64,000 nt of DNA. It comes from Salegentibacter tibetensis (GTDB lineage Bacteria; Bacteroidota; Bacteroidia; Flavobacteriales; Flavobacteriaceae). The notes beneath the pieces are model-generated. The model was not told the DNA's origin. It did no database searches and saw only the letters and a program-made list of their open reading frames with translations. The DNA lies in contig NZ_JAIQZA010000002.1 of the NCBI RefSeq assembly GCF_020164485.1, forward strand, positions 62,001 through 126,000, read 5' to 3'. Shown here piece by piece: positions 41,677 through 50,374 of the stretch. The stretch's first letter is position 1. Every line of letters begins with the position of its first letter. The translations under genes and the position numbers were made by a program.

Positions 41677-42654
41677 ATGAAAGTAATTTCCCAAATAAAA
41701 CTCCCGGTTGAGAAAGAGATGGAACTTTTTGAAAAAAAGTTCCTGGAAGCCATGTCTTCTAAAGTGGCATTACTTAACAGGATCACCCATTACATTGTGA
41801 ATCGCAAGGGGAAGCAGATGCGGCCTATGTTTGTTTTCCTGGTGGCAAAGATGGTTTCAGACGGTAGCGTGAACGAGCGTACCTATCGCGGGGCTTCAGT
41901 TATAGAGCTTATTCACACCGCTACACTGGTGCATGATGATGTTGTGGATGATTCTAACCGCCGACGCGGGTTCTTCAGCATAAATGCTTTATGGAAAAAT
42001 AAGATTGCAGTTCTGGTGGGCGATTATTTGCTTTCTAAAGGTCTGCTGCTTTCTATAGATAATAATGATTTTGACCTGCTGAAAATTATTTCAGTAGCCG
42101 TTCGCGAGATGAGCGAAGGCGAATTGCTGCAAATAGAAAAGGCCAGGCGTTTAGATATTACTGAAACCGTTTATTACGAGATTATTCGGCAAAAAACGGC
42201 TACGCTTATCGCAGCTTGTTGCAGTTTGGGAGCTGCTTCGGTTAAACCTGATTCTGATGAGACTGCCAAAATGAGACGCTTTGGCGAATTGATTGGGATG
42301 GCTTTCCAAATAAAAGATGATCTTTTTGATTATGGCGATGAACAAATAGGAAAGCCCACCGGTATTGATATTAAGGAGCAAAAAATGACTTTGCCTCTAA
42401 TTTACGCCTTAAATAATTCGACCAAAAAGGAAAAAGACTGGGTAATTAATTCGGTTAAAAACCACAATAAAGACAGGAAGCGGGTAAAGGAGGTGATTCA
42501 GTTTGTAAAGGATAAAGGCGGCCTGGACTATGCGGTAAAGCGCATGGAAGAATTTCAGCAGGAGGCCATGGTGATTTTAGAAGATTATCCAAATTCTCCA
42601 TATAGGGAATCCCTGGAGCTTATGGTGAATTATGTGATAGAACGTAAAAAATAA
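41677..42654 (+). CDS. Polyprenyl diphosphate synthase (octaprenyl-type)
   Basis: A 325-residue trans-prenyltransferase. The first Asp-rich motif is VHDDVVDDSNRRRG and the second FQIKDDLFDYG. GKQMRPMFVFLVAK and GDYLLSKGLLL are the other conserved patches. It probably makes the side chain of menaquinone. It is monocistronic, followed by a repeat element. Confidence 0.93.
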   Translation: MKVISQIKLPVEKEMELFEKKFLEAMSSKVALLNRITHYIVNRKGKQMRPMFVFLVAKMVSDGSVNERTYRGASVIELIHTATLVHDDVVDDSNRRRGFFSINALWKNKIAVLVGDYLLSKGLLLSIDNNDFDLLKIISVAVREMSEGELLQIEKARRLDITETVYYEIIRQKTATLIAACCSLGAASVKPDSDETAKMRRFGELIGMAFQIKDDLFDYGDEQIGKPTGIDIKEQKMTLPLIYALNNSTKKEKDWVINSVKNHNKDRKRVKEVIQFVKDKGGLDYAVKRMEEFQQEAMVILEDYPNSPYRESLELMVNYVIERKK

Positions 42655-42761
42655 GGCTGTGCTGTTTTACACTGCCGTCTAAAATAGGGGCTTAAACCCC
42701 CGATAAAATCGGGACAGGCTCTGAAACACGTTCAGGGTGACGTAAAAACAAAACAGCCTTA
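42652..42761. repeat. Nested inverted-repeat element
   Basis: Outer arms taaggctgt (42652-42660) and acagcctta (42753-42761) are perfect complements. Inside are cccccgataaaatcgggac and a cgttcagggtgacg half-palindrome. It is related in layout to the element at 35630-35767. Confidence 0.65.
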
Positions 42762-42787
42762 GTTAATTTTAATAAAGAAATTGCCGA

Positions 42788-43018
42788 TTAATTATCGTCT
42801 TCGTGAATCTCTTCATCGATTTCTTTTCCAACTTTTTTAGCTTCTTCTTCAACTTTTTTGGCGCCTTCTTTAACTTTTTCACCGGCTTTATTCACATTGT
42901 CTTCAATGTCTTTGCCAAAAGACTCTACGGCATCTTCCGTTTTTTCTTTCGTGGTTTCACGGCAGGAATATAAACCCAGGGTAAAAACGGCAACTAAAAT
43001 AAATATAAACTTTTTCAT
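42788..43018 (-). CDS. Small charged lipoprotein A
   Basis: A 76-residue lipoprotein starting MKKFIFILVAVFTLGLYSCR; the start at 43018 was chosen because it creates a proper lipoprotein signal ending LYSC. The mature part is an amphipathic Lys/Glu-rich helix (GEKVKEGAKKVEEEAKKVGK) ending EIHEDDN. It is related to the next gene upstream, which shares SCRETT.EKTEDA and the HEDDN tail. It probably coats the membrane; the function is unknown. Confidence 0.75.
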   Translation of the reverse strand: MKKFIFILVAVFTLGLYSCRETTKEKTEDAVESFGKDIEDNVNKAGEKVKEGAKKVEEEAKKVGKEIDEEIHEDDN

Positions 43019-43098
43019 GATAATTTGATCTTGGTTTAAACTAAAAAAAGCCACTTTCGATTAAAAAAGCAGCTTTAAAATTTCTTTGAAAGAAACGA

Positions 43099-43302
43099 TT
43101 ACATATTATCGTCTTCGTGCATTTCTTCGTGCATTTCTTCACCTGCTTCTTCCATTTCATTTCCTGCTTCGTCTGCAGCGTTTTCAATATCTTCACCAGC
43201 AGACTCCATAGCGTCTTCTGTTTTTTCTTCAGTAGTTTCTCTACAAGAATAGATAGAAAGAGACATTGTTGCAACAGCAAAAAGTAAAAATAATTTTTTC
43301 AT
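43099..43302 (-). CDS. Small acidic lipoprotein B (paralogue of A)
   Basis: A 67-residue lipoprotein with signal MKKLFLLFAVATMSLSIYSC and a highly acidic mature part (EDIENAADEAGNEMEEAGEE, then HEEMHEDDNM). It shares the first 12 mature residues and the last 5 with lipoprotein A, so the pair arose by tandem duplication followed by loss of the Lys-rich part or its replacement by Glu. Confidence 0.75.
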   Translation of the reverse strand: MKKLFLLFAVATMSLSIYSCRETTEEKTEDAMESAGEDIENAADEAGNEMEEAGEEMHEEMHEDDNM

Positions 43303-43348
43303 TTTAGAATATGTTTGATTAGTTGAATCAGCAAATTTAAACTATTTT

Positions 43349-44131
43349 TTAATTATGCAAGGGATTCTTTTCAATCAAATACTTCCAATATCGTTTAGGT
43401 AAATGTTGGTGATGAAGCCTTGTGTTTATGCGGGATCTAATGGTTGTAGCTTCAAAATATTTTTTCCATAATTCCTGAAAGTCCATTTCAAAATCATTAA
43501 AAATATATTGATTTGCTTCAGCTTTATCTGTATTTATAGAAAAATCAAAGCTGATAATCTCTGTTTTGTGGAGATCGTAATATAGCCCAAATTTACGCGT
43601 GGTGTCATAAATAATCCAATGTTGGTCACTGTACCTGGAAGTAAAATGTTTGTTTATAAGAGGAAGCACATTAAAATCGGGCGCAATCGTTGCAAAATAG
43701 ATATTGTCTTTAGTAAGTTGAAATCTTACAAAAGCTTCCATTCGGTGTTTTTCCCGTCTTACCTTTTTGGCAGTTTGTGCAATTTTTAGAACGTGAGGAT
43801 TCGTAAAATCTCCATCTACATTGTTTTTATGCTTAAATGTGTACTGAAAATACTTCAGAATTTCCAATTCAATGCCGGGTTCTTCACTTAAATAGGCGTT
43901 ATACACTGAATTTGCACCACGAGCTGAAACATAAGATTTAAAAGCCTTCAAAACCCGGTTTGCCTTTGATTTATCTGTTATAACTTCAAGAATTTCACTA
44001 AAGAAATCTCCTTTATTCGCATCTGGAGGATTTATTGCGATTACCTCTAATTTTTCCTCATAGCTTAAAAAAATGCAGGTGAGAAGGCCGTTAAAAGTAC
44101 CGTCGTAATTTAGTGAAGCTGTAGCCTGCAT
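43349..44131 (-). CDS. TIGR03915-type SAM/DNA-repair partner protein (DUF4130)
   Basis: A 260-residue protein with NYDGTFNGLLTCIFLSYEEK at the N terminus, PHVLKIAQTAKKVRREKHRME in the middle and a C-terminal DUF4130 part (HFTSRYSDQHWIIYDTTRK, then YWKYLIEKNPLHN). It nearly always pairs with the radical SAM gene upstream, as here, where the two genes abut with no gap. The pair is thought to repair or modify DNA in a manner related to spore photoproduct lyase. Confidence 0.87.
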   Translation of the reverse strand: MQATASLNYDGTFNGLLTCIFLSYEEKLEVIAINPPDANKGDFFSEILEVITDKSKANRVLKAFKSYVSARGANSVYNAYLSEEPGIELEILKYFQYTFKHKNNVDGDFTNPHVLKIAQTAKKVRREKHRMEAFVRFQLTKDNIYFATIAPDFNVLPLINKHFTSRYSDQHWIIYDTTRKFGLYYDLHKTEIISFDFSINTDKAEANQYIFNDFEMDFQELWKKYFEATTIRSRINTRLHHQHLPKRYWKYLIEKNPLHN

Positions 44132-45391
44132 CTAAAATAGACTTAATTGACTGCTATATTCTTTTCTGAATTTCCCAACAGAATTTCGAAGAATAAGTGA
44201 TTTGATTTTTGCCGATCCCAAATCACGGGTTTCCCAGCCTCGGGAATCACAAATTATAAAATACTTCGCCCGGTTAAGTGAAACGCCAATGGCTTTTAAA
44301 TGATCGTGATTTAACTTCCGGTATTTTCTAGCGTTTAAGATCTTGCTCACCGATTTTAAACCTACACCTGGAATTCTTAATAGGGTTTCTTTTTCGGCGC
44401 GATTAATATCTACCGGAAAATGCTGCGGGTTCCTTAAGGCCCAGCTCAATTTTGGATCAACTTCAACATCTAAATTTGGAAACTGCTGGTTTAGTAATTC
44501 GTTCACATTAAAACCATAAAATCGCATTAACCAATCGGTTTGATAAAGCCGGTTTTCCCTTAGCATGGGAACCTGGGAACCCAGGGAAGGTAATCTTGGG
44601 TCGCTTCGAATTGGAACATAACCGGAATAATAAACCCGCTTCATATTATAATTTGTATAATAATGATTTGCAGAAAGCATGATCTCCCGGTCACTTTCTC
44701 CTGTTGCGCCCACGATCATTTGAGTGCTCTGGCCGGCAGGTGCATATTTTGGTGTGTTTTTGATTAATTTTTTCTCTGATTTATATTGAATTATTTCATT
44801 TTTCACCTTCTCCATTGGCTTTATGAAATCGGCGTGGTCTTTTTCGGGAGCCAGTTTCTTTAATCCGGAAACCGTAGGAATTTCAATATTTACGCTTAAC
44901 CTATCGGCATAAAGCCCGGCTTCGTACATCAACTCATCACTGGCGCCTGGAATAGATTTTAAATGAATATAGCCGTTAAAATTTTCTTCCAAACGCAATT
45001 TCTTTGCTACTTTTATAAGACGCTCCATTGTGAAATCAGCATCTTTAAAAATCCCTGAACTTAGAAATAAGCCTTCAATATAATTGCGTCGATAGAAATT
45101 GATGGTGAGATCTACTACTTCCTGCACTTTAAATGCAGCTCGTTTTATGTCATTGCTTCTGCGGGTTACACAATAGGCGCAATCAAAAATACAATAATTG
45201 GTAAGCAGTATCTTGAGCAGGGAAACACAACGCCCATCTTCTGTATAGGAATGGCAAATTCCCATTCCGTCAGAATTCCCCAGGCCTTTATTTTTATTAG
45301 AGCGTTTACTACCACTGCTGGAGCAGGAAACATCATATTTCGCAGCATCGGCAAGAATTTCCAGTTTTTCCTTAATTCGATCAAACATCAT
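44132..45391 (-). CDS. Putative DNA modification/repair radical SAM protein (TIGR03916)
   Basis: A 419-residue radical SAM protein. The Fe-S motif CxxxCxxC is CIFDCAYC, within LLTNYCIFDCAYCVTRRSND. The C terminus contains a helix-hairpin-helix DNA-binding motif (LLRIPGVGLKSVSKILNARK), which supports action on DNA. It is paired with the DUF4130 gene. An alternative Met lies one codon later (MFDRIKEKLE). Confidence 0.88.
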   Translation of the reverse strand: MMFDRIKEKLEILADAAKYDVSCSSSGSKRSNKNKGLGNSDGMGICHSYTEDGRCVSLLKILLTNYCIFDCAYCVTRRSNDIKRAAFKVQEVVDLTINFYRRNYIEGLFLSSGIFKDADFTMERLIKVAKKLRLEENFNGYIHLKSIPGASDELMYEAGLYADRLSVNIEIPTVSGLKKLAPEKDHADFIKPMEKVKNEIIQYKSEKKLIKNTPKYAPAGQSTQMIVGATGESDREIMLSANHYYTNYNMKRVYYSGYVPIRSDPRLPSLGSQVPMLRENRLYQTDWLMRFYGFNVNELLNQQFPNLDVEVDPKLSWALRNPQHFPVDINRAEKETLLRIPGVGLKSVSKILNARKYRKLNHDHLKAIGVSLNRAKYFIICDSRGWETRDLGSAKIKSLILRNSVGKFRKEYSSQLSLF

Positions 45392-45480
45392 GGTTTCGAA
45401 GTTTGGTTCAAAAATAGGAAAAAATCCAATATTTAGGAATAAATACTTGTTAATTGAAAAAATTAAATGTTTTTCAATTT

Positions 45481-45600
45481 AATCCCTCATTGAGGGTTTA
45501 ATTCCCCGAGGCCTGCCCGAATCATTCAGGCGGGCTTGCCTCGAAATTATAAAATAGTTTTCCAATTCAGATCTCGTGGGCTTGCCCCGAGGTTCTTAAT
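45481..45600. repeat. Dispersed intergenic palindromic repeat, copy B with flanks
   Basis: The core 45504-45592 is the reverse-strand relative of 1009-1094. Its outer flanks (ttaattccccgagg and gaggttctta) match the short site at 40392-40427, where the core is missing. Both core ends carry cctcgggg, so the core looks like an optional segment bounded by an 8-bp repeat. Confidence 0.7.
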
Positions 45601-45637
45601 TTTTCTAAAATACTTCGGTGGATTTTCAGCTTAAAGA

Positions 45638-47302
45638 CTACTCCTCTTCTGGATCTTCGCCAGCCAATCTTGCAAAATTTCGGTAAGCCTGTTCCACCTT
45701 TTCTTCAGGGGTAGTGGCAAATTCTTCTTCTGTTACATTATATTTCTGCTGAAGGGAATCCAGGCTTGAATGCAACTGTTCTCTTACTTCGGCATAATCA
45801 GGGTGATTGTAAATATTATTCATTTCTTGAGGATCTTCCTTGAGATCGTACATTTCCCATTCATCTATGTCATCATAAAAATGCATCAGTTTAAAACGAT
45901 CAGTTCTGATACCGTAATGCCTTTTCACCATATGAAAGGCCGGAAAATCGTAGTAATGATAATAAATTGCATTTCTAAAATCTTCATCTGTAACTGAATT
46001 ATTTATTAAAGGCCTTAAAGATTTTCCATGCATATCTTGTGGAATTTCAGCATTGGCAAAGTCCAGGAAAGTGGGTGCAAAATCTATGTTCTGAGTAAGT
46101 GCATCAATTTCGCTGCCGGCTTCAATTTCGCCGGGCAACTGCATTAGCATCGGCATTGCTAAAGACTCTTCATACATAAAACGTTTGTCAAAGAATCCTT
46201 TTTCCCCGAGATAAAACCCCTGATCTGTGGTGTAAACAATCAAAGTATTTTCGTCTAAGCCGCTTTCCTCAAGATAATCTAAGATTTCCCCAACCCCTTC
46301 GTCTACAGAAGCAACGGTTGCTAAATAGTCCTGAAGGTAACGTTGCCCTTTCCATTTGGCAAGTTCTTTACCGGATAGATTAGCATCGTGAAAGGCATCA
46401 TTTTTAGGCCGATAAGCTTTGTTCCAGGTATCCCGTTGTTCTTTTGTCATTCTTTCAAAATCTGTTTTCCAGGGATTATGTCTTAAGGAGTCGCTGCCTT
46501 TTTCTACGCTCATCTTTAAGTCATGACCTTCATACATATCCTCATAAATAGTTTGCTGTTGCTGTTGTGCTGCTACCTGGCCCTTGTGATCAGAAAAGTA
46601 ACTATTGGGTAGAGGAAATTCAGTAGAATCATATTTATTTAAATGCCTAAGTGCAGGCATCCAGTTTCTATGTGGCGCTTTATGTTGAACCATGAGCATA
46701 AATGGTTTTTCTTCAGAGCGGTTATTTTTTAACCAGTCTAAGCCCATTTTGGTAATAATATCGGTAGCATAGCCTTCAATTCTTGTGGTATCTTTTCCTT
46801 TAATAAAATCTGGGTTATAGTAATTCCCCTGATCTACAAGAATATTCCAATGATCGAAACCTTCGGGTAAACCGTGAAGATGCCATTTGCCTACCAGGGC
46901 GGTTGCGTAGCCAACCTCTTTAAGAAACTTGGGAAGGGTGGGTTGAGAACCATCAAATACCTCTCCATTCATCCTGAACCCATTTTCGTGACTGTGCTTT
47001 CCTGTTAAGATTACTGCCCGACTTGGGCCACAAATAGAATTTGTGCAAAAATTATTATTGAATTTCACTCCATTTTCGGCAATGCGATCAATATTAGGTG
47101 TCGGGGCTAGCTGACTTACCGGATGACCATAAGCACTAATTGCCTGGGCCGCATGATCATCGGTCATTATAAAGACGATATTTGGGCGTTTATTCTGGTC
47201 TTCTGATGCTTTCTTTTCATCAGAATTATTTTTGCAGGAATTAAGACTGAAAATGCTTAAAGAGAAACTTAGAATAACGAAAAGTGCTTTCTTAAAGATC
47301 AT
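45638..47302 (-). CDS. Sulfatase, S1 family (GlcNAc-6-sulfatase-like), lipoprotein
   Basis: A 554-residue arylsulfatase-fold enzyme. The lipoprotein signal ends SLNSC (C23). Metal-binding D48-D49 lie in IVFIMTDDHAAQ, and the formylglycine motif is C91-G-P-S-R in SICGPSRAVILTGKHSHENG. VGKWHLHGLPEGFDHW and TTDQGFYLGEKGFFDKR are typical of the S1 subfamily acting on 6-sulfated N-acetylglucosamine. The substrate is not proven. It needs a maturation enzyme (anSME or FGE), which is not in this window. It is divergent from the locus regulator. Confidence 0.87.
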   Translation of the reverse strand: MIFKKALFVILSFSLSIFSLNSCKNNSDEKKASEDQNKRPNIVFIMTDDHAAQAISAYGHPVSQLAPTPNIDRIAENGVKFNNNFCTNSICGPSRAVILTGKHSHENGFRMNGEVFDGSQPTLPKFLKEVGYATALVGKWHLHGLPEGFDHWNILVDQGNYYNPDFIKGKDTTRIEGYATDIITKMGLDWLKNNRSEEKPFMLMVQHKAPHRNWMPALRHLNKYDSTEFPLPNSYFSDHKGQVAAQQQQQTIYEDMYEGHDLKMSVEKGSDSLRHNPWKTDFERMTKEQRDTWNKAYRPKNDAFHDANLSGKELAKWKGQRYLQDYLATVASVDEGVGEILDYLEESGLDENTLIVYTTDQGFYLGEKGFFDKRFMYEESLAMPMLMQLPGEIEAGSEIDALTQNIDFAPTFLDFANAEIPQDMHGKSLRPLINNSVTDEDFRNAIYYHYYDFPAFHMVKRHYGIRTDRFKLMHFYDDIDEWEMYDLKEDPQEMNNIYNHPDYAEVREQLHSSLDSLQQKYNVTEEEFATTPEEKVEQAYRNFARLAGEDPEEE

Positions 47303-47399
47303 AAAAATATGTTTATCTAATTGAGAAAGAACTAAAGTACAAAAAGTATGTAATTTTATCTTAAATTAGACCTATACAAAAACTGCTCAAAAGTGTTTC

Positions 47400-50150
47400 A
47401 TGCAATTATCAAGATCCAAAATATTAGCTGTAATATTCTTTGTTTTTCAGGTATATAACCTGTTTTCACAACAGCTTACTCCACCTATACATAACTATTC
47501 TTCTGCGGAATATAGGGCGGCCAGTCAAAACTGGGATATTGATGTAGATGAAGAAGGTATAATATATACCGCCAATAATCAAGGCCTATTGAGATTTGAT
47601 GGCCAATCCTGGGATTTATTTCCGCTGCCTAACGGAAGTATAATTCGTTCGGTATTCGTGTATAAAGACAAGATTTTTACGGGATCTTATAAGGAATTTG
47701 GTTACTGGAAGGAGGATATTACAGGTAAACTCTTTTATACCTCTTTAATACCAAAGCTTGGGAAATATGCTATGCAAAGTGAGGAGTTTTGGGAAATCCT
47801 GGCATTTAATGGGGATATTTATTTTAGATCTTTTGGAGCGATTTATAAATATGATCATAGCACGATAAAGCCCATCCAAAATGTAGTTAGTAATAAAATG
47901 ATGGTCTATAAAGACAAGCTTTTACTAGCCGTAAGAAAAGATGGACTATTTTCCCTTAATAAGAATAATGAGCTTCAAAAATTGCCAAATCAGGAAATCC
48001 TGAGGGGAGAAGTAGTGGTAGATATGGCAATTGAAGGAGATGATCTTTTTATCGGAACCCGGGAGTACCTGTTTAAATATGATGGTGAGTTATGCGTGTT
48101 GTATGATGATAGTAAATTACAGGATGAATTAAGACGATCTGAGCTAAATCATGTTATGGCCTTAAATGGTGGGAAATTACTATTTGGTACAGTAAAGAAT
48201 GGGATTATAAATTACGATCAAAATGATAGATCCTATAAAATTTTTAACCGTAATAATGGTCTGCAAAATAATACGGTTTTGGGATTTGTGGAGAAGTTTG
48301 GTAATATCTGGTTAGGTCTGGATAACGGAATTGACCGTATAGAATTAGATTCTCCGATTGAATTCTATACCGATGATACCGGGGAACTTGGTGCTGTTTA
48401 TGATCTGGCATTTCATGACGATAAAATGTTCCTTGCAAGTAATACCGGTGTCTATAATTTTAGCGATAACCGGCTGGAAATTATTGATGGCGCTGAAGGA
48501 CATACCTGGAACCTGGAAATTTTAAATGACACCTTGTTTGTAAACCACAACACTGGAACTTATCAAGTGTTTGAAAATAAAGTTAAGCCGGTAGAGACTT
48601 CAACAGGAAGCTTTAAAATTAGTGAACTTCCCTACAACAGTAGTGATTATTTGATTAGTAGTTATACCGGGATTCGAAATTTCAGCAGGCGATCGGATAG
48701 CATCTACGGACTTGATAGTTTGAATTTCCCGGTTAAAAATATTGTTTTTGAAAATGAAAACACCCTCTGGGCGGCACATCCTTATGAAGGGCTTTATAGA
48801 GCAGGATTTGAAAATAATTTTAAGAGGACCAAATTTGTTGAGAAGATCCATATTCCAGATGGAGGAAATAGTATTAATACCAATGTCTTTAAGATTAACA
48901 ACCAGTTGGCTATTTTTAATGGAGATCATTGGTTTAAATATAATCCTTTTAAAGATTCTTTAGAAATCTTTGAAGAACTTACTCCTTTTAGAAAGTACAA
49001 AATTTTGTTGAAAGATGAAAACACTTACTGGTTTAGTCATACAGAAAACAACTTCCTAAAATTTTCTGATTTTGATAATAACAATATCGTAGTGACACCG
49101 GCTAGCCTCGGGAATAGACTTGTAAAAAATCACGAAAAAATTCTGAAAAATGGGGATTCGCTCTACTATGTTGCGCTTAACGATGGCTTTGCACGAATAG
49201 ACCTTGCTAAGTTTATAAAGAATTTGGATAATATGTACGTTAGTAAACCATCAGTAAAAGGCTTTTCAGATTTGGAAGGTCGGTATGACCTTACAGGAAG
49301 ACCTGTGGTTCCTTATAAAAGTTCCAGGGATTTGAATATTTATACTTCGTTACCAGTGTCTGGTGCAATGGGTTTAAGATATCGGATACACGGAGAAGAC
49401 ACTTTAAGTGGAGAAGTTAATAATGGATTGATTAACCTACAAAATTTAAATCATGGGAATTATGAATTACAACTGTTGGCTATAGGGCCTCAGGCTGAAG
49501 TAGTAGAGAAAACCAACTTTAATTTTAAGATTAGACCTCCATGGTATTTATCCCATATAATGAAACTGGTATATATTCTTATCGTTCTATCTCTGCTTGT
49601 TCTGGTATACTGGTTTAATCAATTGAAATTAAAAAAACATCAATTATTACTTGAAGAAAAATTCGAGAAGGAACATCAGGAGCGGCTGAATAATCTCGAA
49701 AAAGAACGATTAAAAAATCAAATTACCTTAAAAAGGAAAGAATTGGCTAACACTACGATGGTGGCAGCAAAAAAGAATGAAATGCTCATGGAAATTCAAA
49801 ATGAATTGAATAAGGATAAAAGCAATTTTCCCAATCAATTTAAAATGAAGCATATTCTAAATAAAATTAATCGCGCGATCAAGAATAAGGATGAATGGCA
49901 GGTATTTGAAACAAACTTCAACGAATTACACGAAGATTTCTTTAAAGATGTTTTAGATAGTTATCCTAATCTTACCAATAAAGACTTAAAGCTCTGTTCG
50001 TATTTAAAAATGAATCTTACTTCAAAAGAAATTGCTCCTTTAATGGGAATTTCGGTGCGGGGAGTAGAAGTACACCGTTATCGTTTACGAAAGAAAATGG
50101 ACTTAAATAAGAAGGAGAATTTGACAAATTTTCTTATAAAAAATTTCTAG
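47400..50150 (+). CDS. Triple-Y sensor/LuxR-type HTH transcriptional regulator
   Basis: A 916-residue transmembrane regulator. A signal peptide (ending LFSQ) is followed by a periplasmic beta-propeller sensor (about 25-640; repeats such as GLLRFDGQSWDLF, GLQNNTVLGFVEKFGNIWLG), a Y_Y_Y domain (about 645-712) and one membrane helix (about 720-738, KLVYILIVLSLLVLVYWF). Then comes a long coiled coil and a C-terminal LuxR-like HTH (LTSKEIAPLMGISVRGVEVH). It resembles hybrid two-component sensors but lacks kinase and receiver domains, so a periplasmic glycan signal would act directly on DNA binding. It probably controls the SusC/D genes that follow. Confidence 0.87.
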   Translation: MQLSRSKILAVIFFVFQVYNLFSQQLTPPIHNYSSAEYRAASQNWDIDVDEEGIIYTANNQGLLRFDGQSWDLFPLPNGSIIRSVFVYKDKIFTGSYKEFGYWKEDITGKLFYTSLIPKLGKYAMQSEEFWEILAFNGDIYFRSFGAIYKYDHSTIKPIQNVVSNKMMVYKDKLLLAVRKDGLFSLNKNNELQKLPNQEILRGEVVVDMAIEGDDLFIGTREYLFKYDGELCVLYDDSKLQDELRRSELNHVMALNGGKLLFGTVKNGIINYDQNDRSYKIFNRNNGLQNNTVLGFVEKFGNIWLGLDNGIDRIELDSPIEFYTDDTGELGAVYDLAFHDDKMFLASNTGVYNFSDNRLEIIDGAEGHTWNLEILNDTLFVNHNTGTYQVFENKVKPVETSTGSFKISELPYNSSDYLISSYTGIRNFSRRSDSIYGLDSLNFPVKNIVFENENTLWAAHPYEGLYRAGFENNFKRTKFVEKIHIPDGGNSINTNVFKINNQLAIFNGDHWFKYNPFKDSLEIFEELTPFRKYKILLKDENTYWFSHTENNFLKFSDFDNNNIVVTPASLGNRLVKNHEKILKNGDSLYYVALNDGFARIDLAKFIKNLDNMYVSKPSVKGFSDLEGRYDLTGRPVVPYKSSRDLNIYTSLPVSGAMGLRYRIHGEDTLSGEVNNGLINLQNLNHGNYELQLLAIGPQAEVVEKTNFNFKIRPPWYLSHIMKLVYILIVLSLLVLVYWFNQLKLKKHQLLLEEKFEKEHQERLNNLEKERLKNQITLKRKELANTTMVAAKKNEMLMEIQNELNKDKSNFPNQFKMKHILNKINRAIKNKDEWQVFETNFNELHEDFFKDVLDSYPNLTNKDLKLCSYLKMNLTSKEIAPLMGISVRGVEVHRYRLRKKMDLNKKENLTNFLIKNF

Positions 50151-50187
50151 GTTGTTAATTCACATGATTAAAATTAACATAAATATA

Positions 50188-50346
50188 CTACATCATTACT
50201 ACATCATTAATTCAAATAATTGTTAAAAACTTACTTCAAAATGGTTTTAAATAACTGATAAACAGAATAATAAAACTTATATATGTGTGATGTAGCGGTA
50301 GTGTACTACATCGTTTGCGAAAAATCGAGACTTGGTTGTATCTTTC
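50188..50346 (+). promoter_or_regulatory. Putative operators and promoter of the SusC operon
   Basis: An 11-bp direct repeat ctacatcatta occurs twice in tandem (50188-50209), one helical turn apart. Further on, gatgtag (50289-50295) and ctacatc (50306-50312) form an inverted repeat with a 10-bp spacer. The palindrome ends 26 bp before TATCTTTC (50339-50346), a -7-like box, so it covers the -33 region. The heptamer therefore occurs four times in 125 bp. The triple-Y regulator encoded next door is the likely binder. Confidence 0.55.
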
Positions 50347-50374
50347 TGTTAAAATTCAGTAAAAATTCAACCGT

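Noticed and set aside
43041-43280. 79-codon ORF overlapping lipoprotein B
   Set aside because: It is a shifted frame of the lipoprotein gene, with low-complexity Lys repeats produced by the GAA/AAG-rich sequence.
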